Shown here: piece by piece, positions 1-8,434 of the stretch
Layout of the letters: each line of letters begins with the position of its first letter
Position numbering within the stretch: the stretch's first letter is position 1
Source of the DNA: Betaproteobacteria bacterium
GTDB lineage: Bacteria > Pseudomonadota > Gammaproteobacteria > Burkholderiales > Usitatibacteraceae
Assembly: GCA_019449455.1 (NCBI GenBank)
Contig: JAGRPO010000064.1
Span: 1-63,733, forward strand
DNA length: 63,733 nt
Direction: 5' to 3'
The notes under the pieces: model-generated
Seen by the model: only the letters and a program-made list of their open reading frames with translations
Told to the model about the DNA's origin: nothing
Databases searched by the model: none
Position numbers and translations under genes: made by a program

Positions 1-195
1 CTCGTTCTCGCGCGCATCGCGCGGCAGGTGCACGCCTTCCCCGGCTACGCCCAGGTGCGGCGCGTGGCGCTGCTCGCCGAAAAATGGACGGTGGACAACG
101 GCCTCCTCACGCCGACCCTCAAGCCCAGGCGCGCGAAGATCTTCGAGCTCCACCGCGACCGGCTGGCCGAGATCTACAAGGGGCACGGGGCATGA
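1..195 (+). CDS. Long-chain acyl-CoA synthetase, C-terminal fragment
   Basis: Only the last 64 residues are in the window; the gene starts upstream. The end contains NGLLTPTLKPRR, which matches the C-terminal motif of AMP-forming long-chain acyl-CoA synthetases, where the lysine contacts the acyl-adenylate. The tail FELHRDRLAEIYKG is also typical of that family. The enzyme would activate fatty acids to acyl-CoA in the cytoplasm. It lies upstream of beta-oxidation genes, but a separate promoter and operator follow its stop, so it may not share their transcript. Family assignment is good; chain-length preference is unknown. Confidence 0.8.
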   Translation, partial: LVLARIARQVHAFPGYAQVRRVALLAEKWTVDNGLLTPTLKPRRAKIFELHRDRLAEIYKGHGA

Positions 196-244
196 GACGG
201 GCGCCGGGGAAAAGGGAATCCGCCTCCTTTTTTCAAGGCAGGAG

Positions 245-267
245 TAGAATTCAAACGCCCGTTTGAA
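245..267 (+). promoter_or_regulatory. -10 element and TetR-like palindromic operator
   Basis: TAGAAT at 245-250 is a five-of-six match to a sigma70 -10 box. Directly downstream, 250-267 reads TTCAAACGCCCGTTTGAA, two 8-base arms around a CC centre. It would cover the transcription start predicted near 257, a usual place for a repressor. No good -35 is visible. TetR-family regulators of fatty-acid genes bind palindromes of this size; that a TetR protein acts here is inference, and no such gene is in the window. Confidence 0.5.
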
Positions 268-277
268 ACCCCCACCC

Positions 278-691
278 ATGACCACCCGACTGCCCAGCGA
301 AAAACAGCCCGTCCTGCGCATCATCCCGATGCCGGCGGACACGAACGCCCACGGCACGATCTTCGGCGGCTGGGTGATGGCGCAGGTCGACCTCGCGGGC
401 AGCGTCGCGGCCTACGAGCGCGCCCAGGGGCCGATCGTGACGGTGGCCGTGAACTCGTTCACCTTCAAGGAGCCCGTCTTCGTCGGCGACCTCGTGAGCT
501 TCTACGCGCGCGTGGTCAAGGTCGGGCGCACCTCCATCACCGTGGACGTCGAGGTCTTCGCGCAGCGCGGCCGCGACGGCCGCACCGACGTCGTGAAGGT
601 CACGGAAGCCCAGCTCACCTACGTCGCCATCGATGCCGAGCGCCACCCGCGCCCGATCCCCGGCGGCGTGCCCGGCGAACACAGGGCCTGA
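278..691 (+). CDS. Acyl-CoA thioesterase, hotdog fold (YciA-like)
   Basis: A 137-residue protein that would hydrolyse acyl-CoA to free acid and CoA in the cytoplasm. The N-terminal segment DTNAHGTIFGGWVM, followed by Asp38, is the hallmark of the YciA/cytosolic acyl-CoA thioester hydrolase group, in which an Asn and an Asp take part in catalysis. The length fits a single hotdog domain. The ATG at 278 is preferred over a TTG at 263 because the TTG lies inside the palindrome. It is the first gene of a run with fadN-like and thiolase genes, so it may recycle CoA during beta-oxidation. No strong ribosome binding site is visible. Confidence 0.85.
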   Translation: MTTRLPSEKQPVLRIIPMPADTNAHGTIFGGWVMAQVDLAGSVAAYERAQGPIVTVAVNSFTFKEPVFVGDLVSFYARVVKVGRTSITVDVEVFAQRGRDGRTDVVKVTEAQLTYVAIDAERHPRPIPGGVPGEHRA

Positions 692-711
692 TCAACCGCA
701 TTCGATAACCA

Positions 712-727
712 GCCCGCCCGGGCGGGC
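712..727. repeat. 16-bp perfect palindrome between thioesterase and fadN-like gene
   Basis: GCCCGCCCGGGCGGGC is self-complementary and ends 7 bases before the AGGAGA ribosome binding site of the next gene. As RNA it could form a compact hairpin that affects translation or mRNA processing. No T-run follows, so it is not an intrinsic terminator. Confidence 0.45.
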
Positions 728-746
728 ACGCTCCAGGAGAAACTCC

Positions 747-3113
747 GTGTCGAAATTCATCGTCCGCAAGGCCGCCGTCCTCGGCGCAGGCGTCATGGGC
801 GCGCAGATCGCCGCCCACCTCGCGAATGCCGGCGTGCAGCCGGTCCTCTTCGAGCTCGCCGCCGAGGGCCGCGACAAGAACGCCAACGTGAGAAAGGCGC
901 TCGAGGGCCTCGCCAAGCTCGAGCCCAGCCCGCTCGCGACCAAGGCGGTCGTCGAGCGCATCACGCCCGCCAACTACGACGAGCACCTGGCGCTTCTCGC
1001 GGAATGCGACCTCGTCATCGAGGCCATCAGCGAGCGCATGGACTGGAAGAAGGCGCTCTTCGACAAGGTGGCGCCGCACATCGCCCCGCGCGCGATCTTC
1101 GCCTCGAACACCTCGGGGCTGTCGATCACCGAGCTCTCGAAGGTGCTGCCGGAGGCCCTGCGCCCGCGCTTCTGCGGCATCCACTTCTTCAACCCGCCGC
1201 GCTACATGCGGCTCGTCGAGATCATCCCGACGGCCGCGACCGACCCGGCCATCGTGGACGACCTCGAGGCCTTCCTCACGACGACCCTCGGCAAGGGCGT
1301 GGTGCGCGCCCGCGACACGCCCAACTTCGTGGCCAACCGCGTAGGCGTGTTCTCGATGCTGGCGACGATGCACCACACGCTCGCGTTCAAGCTCGGGTTC
1401 GACGAGGTGGACGCGCTCACCGGGCCCGCGATCGGGCGCGCCAAGAGCGCGACCTTCCGCACGGCCGACGTCGTGGGCCTGGACACCATGGCGCACGTCG
1501 TGAAGACCATGCACGACACGCTGCCCTCGGACCCGTGGCATGCGTACTACAAGGCCCCCGACTGGCTTTCGGCGCTCATCGCGAAAGGCGCGCTGGGACA
1601 GAAGACCAAGGCGGGCATCTTCGTGAAGAAGGGCAAGGAGATCCACGTCCTCGACCTCGCGAAGCAGGATTACCGCCCGTCCGCCGGCGCCATCGCCGAG
1701 GAGGTGCAGGCCATCCTCAGGGAGAAGTCCCCGGCGCAGCAGTTCGCGAAGCTGCGCGCGAGCGCGCACCCGCAGGCGCAGTTCCTGTGGGCCATCTACC
1801 GCGATCTCTTCCACTACTGCGCGGTGCACCTGGCCGAGATCGCGCATTGCGCGCGCGACGTCGACCTCGCCATCCGGTGGGGCTTCGGCTGGAGGATGGG
1901 CCCGTTCGAGCTGTGGCAGGCCGCCGGCTGGCAGCAGGTGGCCGGCTGGATCGCCGAGGACATCGCCGCCGGCAGGACGATGGCGAAGGCGGCGCTCCCG
2001 GGCTGGGTGACCGACGGCCGCAGGGGCGTGCACGGCCCGGACGGGTCGTTCTCCGCCGCCGACGACACCATGCATTCGCGCTCGACGCTGCCGGTGTACG
2101 GGCGGCAGCTCTTCCCCGAGCTGGTGCTTGGCGAGAAGCCCGCCGGCCCGGGCACGACGGTCTTCGAGGACGAGGGCGTGCGCCTGTGGCACCAGGGCGA
2201 CGGCATCGCGATCGTCTCGTTCAAGAGCAAGATGCACTCGCTGGGCACGGAGGTGCTCGCGGGCCTGAACCGCGCCATCGACGAGGCGGAGGCCGGCTTC
2301 GACGGCCTCGTCGTCTGGCACGAGGCGCCGTTCGCCGTCGGCGCGAACCTGAAGGCGGCCCTCGAGTCGCTCAAGGCGGGCAGGATCGACGAGTTCGAGC
2401 GGATGGTGGCGCTCTTCCAGCGGACCTCGCAGCGCCTCAAGTACTGCCTCGTGCCCACGGTCGCGGCGGTCGAGGGCATGGCGCTCGGCGGCGGCTGCGA
2501 GTTCGTGATGCACTCGCAGCGCGTGGTGGCGGCGCTGGAGAGCTACATCGGCCTGGTCGAGGTGGGCGTGGGGCTGCTGCCGGCCGGCGGCGGCCTCAAG
2601 GAGATCGCGCAACGCGCCAACGCCTGGGCCAGGGGCGGCGACGCGTTCCCCGAGCTCGGCCGGCTCTTCCGGCAGGTGGCGATGGCCGACGTGTCGAGGA
2701 GCGCGGAGCACGCGCGCGAGATGGGCTACCTCAAGCCCGCCGACGTCGTCGTGCTCCACCCCGCGGAGCTGCTGTACGTGGCGAGGCAGCAGGCGCGCGC
2801 CATGGCCGAGTCGGGCCACCGCCCGCCGCTCGCGCCCACGCGCATCCCCGTGGCGGGCTCGACGGGCATCGCCACGCTCAAGATGATGCTGGTGAACATG
2901 AAGGAGGGCGGCTTCATCTCGGACCACGACTACGAGATCGGGTCGCGCATCGCGACCGTCGTCTGCGGCGGCGAGGTCGAGCCCGGCAGCCTGGTGGACG
3001 AGGCGTGGCTGCTGGACCTCGAGCGTCACCACTTCGTGGAGCTCGCGAAGTCGGAGAAGACGCAGGCCCGCATCGAGCACATGCTCAAGACCGGCAAGCC
3101 GCTGCGCAACTGA
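747..3113 (+). CDS. 3-hydroxyacyl-CoA dehydrogenase/enoyl-CoA hydratase (FadN-type fusion)
   Basis: A 788-residue bifunctional beta-oxidation enzyme. The N-terminal half is the NAD-dependent dehydrogenase: Rossmann motif LGAGVMGAQIAAHLANAG near residues 12-29, then CGIHFFNPP with catalytic His146 and its partner Glu158. The C-terminal half is an enoyl-CoA hydratase domain with oxyanion segments GANLK and GMALGGGCE and the glutamate in LVEVGVGLLPAGGG. Dehydrogenase-then-hydratase order and about 790 residues match Bacillus FadN; E. coli FadB has the reverse order. The GTG start is fixed by AGGAGA at 735-740, six bases upstream. The thiolase that completes the cycle is one gene downstream. Confidence 0.9.
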   Translation: MSKFIVRKAAVLGAGVMGAQIAAHLANAGVQPVLFELAAEGRDKNANVRKALEGLAKLEPSPLATKAVVERITPANYDEHLALLAECDLVIEAISERMDWKKALFDKVAPHIAPRAIFASNTSGLSITELSKVLPEALRPRFCGIHFFNPPRYMRLVEIIPTAATDPAIVDDLEAFLTTTLGKGVVRARDTPNFVANRVGVFSMLATMHHTLAFKLGFDEVDALTGPAIGRAKSATFRTADVVGLDTMAHVVKTMHDTLPSDPWHAYYKAPDWLSALIAKGALGQKTKAGIFVKKGKEIHVLDLAKQDYRPSAGAIAEEVQAILREKSPAQQFAKLRASAHPQAQFLWAIYRDLFHYCAVHLAEIAHCARDVDLAIRWGFGWRMGPFELWQAAGWQQVAGWIAEDIAAGRTMAKAALPGWVTDGRRGVHGPDGSFSAADDTMHSRSTLPVYGRQLFPELVLGEKPAGPGTTVFEDEGVRLWHQGDGIAIVSFKSKMHSLGTEVLAGLNRAIDEAEAGFDGLVVWHEAPFAVGANLKAALESLKAGRIDEFERMVALFQRTSQRLKYCLVPTVAAVEGMALGGGCEFVMHSQRVVAALESYIGLVEVGVGLLPAGGGLKEIAQRANAWARGGDAFPELGRLFRQVAMADVSRSAEHAREMGYLKPADVVVLHPAELLYVARQQARAMAESGHRPPLAPTRIPVAGSTGIATLKMMLVNMKEGGFISDHDYEIGSRIATVVCGGEVEPGSLVDEAWLLDLERHHFVELAKSEKTQARIEHMLKTGKPLRN

Positions 3114-3138
3114 AGCCATCGGCCCGCGCGCGCGACCC

Positions 3139-4587
3139 ATGGGCAAGCTCGGCTCCGTCGCCTTCTGCCTCCTCTTCGCCGTGGTGTTCGGCGGCGTGGG
3201 CGTGTTCGCGTCGTGGGCCATCGGCTCGACCGTGCTGGAGGCACAGCGCGCGAAGGACTGGGTGCGCGTGAAGGCGAGCGTGGACGACGCGTCCCTCGAT
3301 GCCTCGCGCGGCAGCAAGGGAAGCGTCACCTACCGGGCCGGGGGCCGCTACCGCTACGCCTTCCAGGGCAGGCAGTACACCGGATCGCGCCTCGGAATCT
3401 CGTCGGTCGGGGGCTCCGACAACATCGACGACTGGCACCAGGAGGTGAACGCGAGGCTCGAGGATGCGCGCGCGGCTGGCAAGCCGATCACGGTCTGGGT
3501 GAACCCGGACAACCCGTCGGAATCGGTGTTCGACCGCGAGATGCGCTGGAGCGAGATCGTCTTCCTGATCCCGTTCGCGCTCGCCTTCGGGGGAGTGGGC
3601 GTGGGAGCGCTCGTGGCGCTGGTCTTCGTCCTTCGAAGCAAGGGGGAGGGTGGCGCGCAGGCGGCGGTCGACAGGGCGACCAGCCGGCGCGGCGCGAACG
3701 GGCAGGCCAACGCGGCGCCGGGCTTCCTGTGGTTCTTCGCCTTCATGTGGAACGCGATCTCCTTTCCCATCGCATTCCTCGCCATCCCCGACATCGTCGA
3801 GCGCGGCGAGTGGGTGGGGCTCCTGGTGCTCCTCTTCCCGCTGGTCGGCATCGGGCTCCTGTGGGCCGCGGTGAGCGCGACCTGGGCCGCTTGGCTCGCG
3901 CGTCGCGGAGCGGGCAAGGCGCCCGCGCGCGCCCGTCCCGCCGCCAGCGCGCCCGGCCGGTTCGCCGCCCAGGCGGCCCGAGCGATGTTCGATCCGCAGG
4001 CCGCCGCCGCGAGCAGGCTGGGTGCGGGTCCCGCCGGGCGGCCGGAGGTGGACATCCCGCCCGCCATCGCCGAGATCGAGGAACGCGGCGGCACGCTCAC
4101 GTTGCGCTACTCGGCGCGGCGGCGGCTGGGGCTCGCGATCGCGCTTCTTCTCACCGGATCGATCCTCTCCCTGATCGGCATGGCCCTCTTCTTCGCCGGC
4201 GACGGGCTTTTCGGGGGCGTGGTGATGTTCGTGATCGGCGGCCTGCTGGACGTTTCCGCGGTGGCGCTCTTCGTGGGCAACCTCACCGTGACGGTCAAGG
4301 CGGGCGAGCTCTCCGTCGAGCAGGCGAGCCTCTTCGGCCGCAAGTCGTGGCGCCTGCGCCGCGAGGCGATCCGCTCCCTCCAGCCGACCGTGTCGTACAC
4401 GGTGAACGGCCTGCCCTACTACTCCCTGCATGCCGACACCCTGGCCGAGCGCGTGCCCGTGGGCAACTCGCTCAAGGGCGCCGACGTGGCCGACGCCGTC
4501 GCGCGGCGCATCGCGCGCGCGCTCGGTGCGCCGCCTTCGATCGTCGCGCCCGCAGGCGGCGCGTCCCCCTATCCCATCCCTGACTGA
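3139..4587 (+). CDS. DUF3592-family membrane protein
   Basis: A 482-residue membrane protein of unknown function. The first hydrophobic segment is at about residues 7-29, followed by a soluble region with the DUF3592-like pattern of a beta domain ending in VWVNPDNPSESV. Further hydrophobic segments lie at about 137-160, 197-220, 228-250, 330-355 and 357-385, with a charged Ala/Arg-rich linker around 260-300. It sits 25 bases after the fadN-like gene and 38 bases before the thiolase, so it is probably co-transcribed. A membrane protein between two soluble beta-oxidation genes is unusual. A role in lipid handling is only a guess. Confidence 0.75.
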   Translation: MGKLGSVAFCLLFAVVFGGVGVFASWAIGSTVLEAQRAKDWVRVKASVDDASLDASRGSKGSVTYRAGGRYRYAFQGRQYTGSRLGISSVGGSDNIDDWHQEVNARLEDARAAGKPITVWVNPDNPSESVFDREMRWSEIVFLIPFALAFGGVGVGALVALVFVLRSKGEGGAQAAVDRATSRRGANGQANAAPGFLWFFAFMWNAISFPIAFLAIPDIVERGEWVGLLVLLFPLVGIGLLWAAVSATWAAWLARRGAGKAPARARPAASAPGRFAAQAARAMFDPQAAAASRLGAGPAGRPEVDIPPAIAEIEERGGTLTLRYSARRRLGLAIALLLTGSILSLIGMALFFAGDGLFGGVVMFVIGGLLDVSAVALFVGNLTVTVKAGELSVEQASLFGRKSWRLRREAIRSLQPTVSYTVNGLPYYSLHADTLAERVPVGNSLKGADVADAVARRIARALGAPPSIVAPAGGASPYPIPD

Positions 4588-4625
4588 GCACGGCCCCGCC
4601 GTGAACTATTCCCGAGGAGAATGAC

Positions 4626-5828
4626 ATGACCCGCCAGATCCAGGACGCCTACATCGTCGCCGCCGTCCGCACCCCCGTCGGCAAGGCCCCGCGCGGAATG
4701 TTCCGCAACGTCCGCCCGGACGACATGCTCGCCCACGTCCTCAAGGGGGTGCTCGCGAAGGTGCCCGGGCTCGACCCGCACGAGATCGCCGACGTGATCG
4801 TGGGCTGCGCGATGCCCGAAGGCGAGCAGGGCATGAACGTGGCGAGGATCGGAGTGCTGCTCGCCGGGCTTCCGGACAGCGTGCCGGCCATGACGATCAA
4901 CCGCTTCTGCTCCTCCGGCGTCCAGGCCATCGCGCTCGCCGCGGACCGGATCAGGACCGGGGACGACGACGTCGTCATCGCCGCGGGCACCGAATCGATG
5001 TCCATGGTGCCGATGATGGGCAACAAGATCGCGCTGAACAGCGCGGTCTTCGCGAAGGACGAGAACGTCGCGATCGCCTACGGCATGGGCATCACCGCCG
5101 AGAACGTCGCGAAGCAGTGGAAGGTCACCCGCGAGGAGCAGGACGCGTTCGCCGTCGCGAGCCACCAGAAGGCCGCCGCCGCCATCGCGGCCGGCCACTT
5201 CCGGGAGGAAATCCTCCCCTACGGCATCGAGTCGTCGGTGCCCGATCTCGCCGCCGGAAAGGTGGTGCACCGCAGCAAGGTCGCCGACACCGACGAGGGG
5301 CCGCGCCCCGACTCGTCGCTGGAGAGCCTCGGCAAGCTGAGGCCCGCCTTCGCCGCGCGCGGCTCCGTCACGGCCGGCAACAGCTCGCAGATGTCCGACG
5401 GCGCGGGCGCCGTGATCCTCATGAGCGAGCGAGCGATGAAGAAGCACGGCGTGCAGCCGCTCGCCCGCTTCGTCGGCTTCTCGGTCGCCGGCGTGCCGCC
5501 GGAGATCATGGGCATCGGCCCGATCAAGGCGATCCCGAAGGTGCTGAAGCTGGCCGGGGTGAACGCGGCCGACCTCGGCTGGATCGAGCTGAACGAGGCG
5601 TTCGCCGCGCAGGCCCTGGCCGTCGTGAAGGAGCTGGGCCTCGACCCCGCGAAGGTGAATCCGCAGGGCGGCGCGATCGCGCTCGGCCATCCGCTGGGAG
5701 CCACCGGCGCCATCCGGGCCGCCACGATGGTCCACGGCCTGCGCCGCACCAAGGGCAGGTACGGGATGGTGACGATGTGCATCGGCACCGGAATGGGCGC
5801 CGCGGGACTCTTCGAGGCGATACACTGA
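4626..5828 (+). CDS. Acetyl-CoA C-acyltransferase (thiolase)
   Basis: A 400-residue thiolase that would cleave 3-ketoacyl-CoA with CoA, the last step of beta-oxidation. The nucleophile is Cys95 in NRFCSSGVQA; the base His355 lies in GGAIALGHPLGATGA and the second catalytic cysteine Cys385 in MCIGTGMGAAG. All three residues are intact and the length is normal. The ribosome binding site is CGAGGAGA, directly before the ATG region. With the upstream hydratase/dehydrogenase it forms a complete fadN/fadA-like module. A biosynthetic acetoacetyl-CoA thiolase is the main alternative, but context favours degradation. Confidence 0.92.
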   Translation: MTRQIQDAYIVAAVRTPVGKAPRGMFRNVRPDDMLAHVLKGVLAKVPGLDPHEIADVIVGCAMPEGEQGMNVARIGVLLAGLPDSVPAMTINRFCSSGVQAIALAADRIRTGDDDVVIAAGTESMSMVPMMGNKIALNSAVFAKDENVAIAYGMGITAENVAKQWKVTREEQDAFAVASHQKAAAAIAAGHFREEILPYGIESSVPDLAAGKVVHRSKVADTDEGPRPDSSLESLGKLRPAFAARGSVTAGNSSQMSDGAGAVILMSERAMKKHGVQPLARFVGFSVAGVPPEIMGIGPIKAIPKVLKLAGVNAADLGWIELNEAFAAQALAVVKELGLDPAKVNPQGGAIALGHPLGATGAIRAATMVHGLRRTKGRYGMVTMCIGTGMGAAGLFEAIH

Positions 5829-5895
5829 GCCCGCGGAAACAACAACGAACCAACGCCGGGACCAACCGGCTCCACGCTCCAGGAGGAGAACCGCA

Positions 5896-8250
5896 ATGAG
5901 ATTCATCGCTCGCAAGGCGGTGGGGGCGGCGATTGCCGCTGCCGCCGCGCTCGCCGCCGCCGGCGCGGCCGCCCAGGGCTACAACGCCGAGGTCCGCCGG
6001 ACCGGTTTCGGCGTCGCGCATATCCTGGCGGCCGACTACGGCAGCATCGGCTACGGCGTCGGGTACGCGTTCGCGCAGGACAATTTCTGCATGTTCGCCG
6101 ACGAGCTGCTGACCGTGCGCGGGGAGCGCTCGAAGTACTTCGGCGAAACGGGTACCACGCCCTACGGCCGCAACAACCTCGTTTCCGACTATTACTACGC
6201 GTTGGTGAACGGCGATCCCGCGCCGCTCACGGCGGGCCTGAACAGCATGGGCAGCGAGGTTCGCGCGGCCTGGCGCGGCTGGGTCGCGGGGTACAACCGC
6301 TACCTGCGCGACACGGGAGTCGCCAACCTGCCGGCGCCCTGCACCGGCGCCGCCTGGGTGAGGCCCATCGACGAAGTGGACATGATGCGGTACGTGCGCC
6401 GCGCCCTGCTCGAGGCCTCGACCAACAATTTCATGGAGGGCATGGTCGCCGCGAAGCCGCCGGCAGCGTCCGCCGCCGCGAAGCTGGGACCCCGGTCCGA
6501 CGCCGGCATCCCCGGCTTCGACCAGGACTTCTGGCCCCGCTGGCGCTCGGGAATCGGCAGCAACGCGCTCGCGCTCGGCGCGGACGCCACCGACAACGGC
6601 CGCGGGCTGCTGCTCGGCAACCCGCATTTCCCCTGGTCCGGGACGCTTCGCTTCTACCAGTTCCACATCACGATTCCCGGCGAGATCGACGTGATGGGCG
6701 GCTCGCTTTCGGGCTTCCCGTTCATCAACATCGGGTTCAACAAGGACGTCGCGTGGAGCCACACGAACGACGTGGCCTGGCACTTCACGATCTACCAGCT
6801 GCAGCTCGACCCTGCGAACCCGACGAAGTACGTCTACGACGGGCAGGTGCGCGACATGACCACCAGGACGGTCACCGTCCAGGTGAAGAACGCCGACGGC
6901 ACGCTCGCGTCGAAGTCCAACACCTTCTACTTCTCGCACTTCGGCCCCCTCGCCACGAGCACGGCGCTGCCGATCCCCTGGACGCACGCCAACGCGTACG
7001 CGATCCGCGAGACCAACATGGACAACTGGCGCCTGGGCGACCAGTGGCGGGCCATCAACAAGGCGACGAGCACGGCCGACATCAAGCGGGCGCTGCAGTC
7101 GATCGTGGGCATCCCCTGGGTGAACACGACGGCCGCGGACCGCGAGGGCAACGCGTTCTATGGCGACATCAGCACCGCGCCCAACGTGCCTCGCGACAAG
7201 CAGTCCCTGTGCACCCCGAACGTGACGTTCGCGGTGGTGTTCTCGCTCAAGGGGCCGCCCGTCCTCGACGGCTCGCGTTCCTTCTGCGAGTGGAACGACG
7301 AGGACGGCGCGCCGCAGCCCGGGCTCATCCCCGGCGACCGGATGCCATTCATCGACCGGCGCGACTTCGCGCAGAATTCGAACGACAGCTACTGGCTCGC
7401 CAATCCCGCGGTTGCAGCCTATCGCTGGGAAATCCCGGCCGTGGTCGGCGTGGTGCCGGACGTCCAGGGAATGCGCACGCGCATCGGGGTCCTCCAGGCG
7501 CAGGCGCGCCTCGCCGGCACCGACGGCCTCGCCGGCAACCGCTTCTCCCTTGCCAGCCTGCAGCAGATCGCCCTCTCGAACCGCAGCCTGTCGGCCGACC
7601 TCTACATGCCGGACGTGGCGGCGTTGTGCGCGATGCCGGCGGCCGCGGCGGTGCAGGCCGAGTGCGGAGCGCTGTCCGCCTGGGACCGGAAGTACGACCT
7701 CTCCAGCCGCGGCGCGCACCTGTTCCGCGAATTCTTCAACAGCGCCCGCAACATCGCGAACGTCCACAAGGTGCCGTTCAACTTCCTCGACCCCCTCAAC
7801 ACGCCGCGCGGCTTCAACGTCACCGAACCCGCCATCGCCACCGCCCTGGCCGGCGCGCTCAAGGCGGCCGGCGACAAGATCCGGGCCGCGGGCCTCGCCA
7901 TCGACTCGCCGCTGGGCATGGTGCAGTTCACCCTGCGCGGCGCGACGCCGATCCCGATCCACGGGGGAGAGGAAAACCTCGGGATCTACAACAAGGTGAG
8001 CAGCGTGCTGGTTCCCGGCGCGGGCTACTTCGTCACCACCGGGACGAGCTACATCCAGACGGTCCAGTTCACCGACTCGGGCGTGAACGCGCAGGGGTTC
8101 CTCACCTACTCCCAGTCCACGAACCCGGCATCGCCCCACTACGCGGACCAGACGCTGCGCTTCCGGGACAAGCAGTGGATCGCGTTCCCGTTCACCGAGA
8201 GCGAAATCACCTCGGACCCGGGCTACCGGACGACGACCATCCGGGAGTGA
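5896..8250 (+). CDS. Secreted penicillin-acylase-family amidohydrolase
   Basis: A 784-residue precursor with a signal peptide of about 26 residues ending AAGAAAQ, so the enzyme is exported. The family is autoproteolytic Ntn hydrolases: an alpha chain, a spacer, then a beta chain whose new N-terminal residue is the nucleophile. Here the site is Ser222 in GIGSNALALG, followed by LLLGNPHFPWSG and the NIGFNKDVAWSHT segment typical of aculeacin and acyl-homoserine-lactone acylases. It would split N-acyl amides and free a fatty acid. The ribosome binding site is AGGAGGAGA. It sits between beta-oxidation and envelope-transport genes, which suggests feeding released acyl chains to them. The substrate cannot be read from sequence. 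Confidence 0.85.
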   Translation: MRFIARKAVGAAIAAAAALAAAGAAAQGYNAEVRRTGFGVAHILAADYGSIGYGVGYAFAQDNFCMFADELLTVRGERSKYFGETGTTPYGRNNLVSDYYYALVNGDPAPLTAGLNSMGSEVRAAWRGWVAGYNRYLRDTGVANLPAPCTGAAWVRPIDEVDMMRYVRRALLEASTNNFMEGMVAAKPPAASAAAKLGPRSDAGIPGFDQDFWPRWRSGIGSNALALGADATDNGRGLLLGNPHFPWSGTLRFYQFHITIPGEIDVMGGSLSGFPFINIGFNKDVAWSHTNDVAWHFTIYQLQLDPANPTKYVYDGQVRDMTTRTVTVQVKNADGTLASKSNTFYFSHFGPLATSTALPIPWTHANAYAIRETNMDNWRLGDQWRAINKATSTADIKRALQSIVGIPWVNTTAADREGNAFYGDISTAPNVPRDKQSLCTPNVTFAVVFSLKGPPVLDGSRSFCEWNDEDGAPQPGLIPGDRMPFIDRRDFAQNSNDSYWLANPAVAAYRWEIPAVVGVVPDVQGMRTRIGVLQAQARLAGTDGLAGNRFSLASLQQIALSNRSLSADLYMPDVAALCAMPAAAAVQAECGALSAWDRKYDLSSRGAHLFREFFNSARNIANVHKVPFNFLDPLNTPRGFNVTEPAIATALAGALKAAGDKIRAAGLAIDSPLGMVQFTLRGATPIPIHGGEENLGIYNKVSSVLVPGAGYFVTTGTSYIQTVQFTDSGVNAQGFLTYSQSTNPASPHYADQTLRFRDKQWIAFPFTESEITSDPGYRTTTIRE

Positions 8251-8434
8251 CGATCGACCGCATCGCCCCCCGGGAAGTCCCATTTCGCCGCAGCGCGCGC
8301 GATGGCGGCTTTCCGGGGTGTTCGCTGCACCGCCGCATTGTGTTTTCCCCCTCGATTGAAGGACAATGGCCGGCAGTTTCCAGGCCTCGCCCCGAGGGCC
8401 GCACGAATAACGACATAGCCAGGAGAAACGCCCC

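Noticed and set aside
263-277. TTG start giving a five-residue longer thioesterase
   Set aside because: It lies inside the palindrome and has no ribosome binding site; the ATG at 278 agrees with the family.
8336-8368. CATTGT and ACAATG arms 21 bases apart upstream of the DUF1302 gene
   Set aside because: Short arms and wide spacing are expected by chance; no promoter fits.
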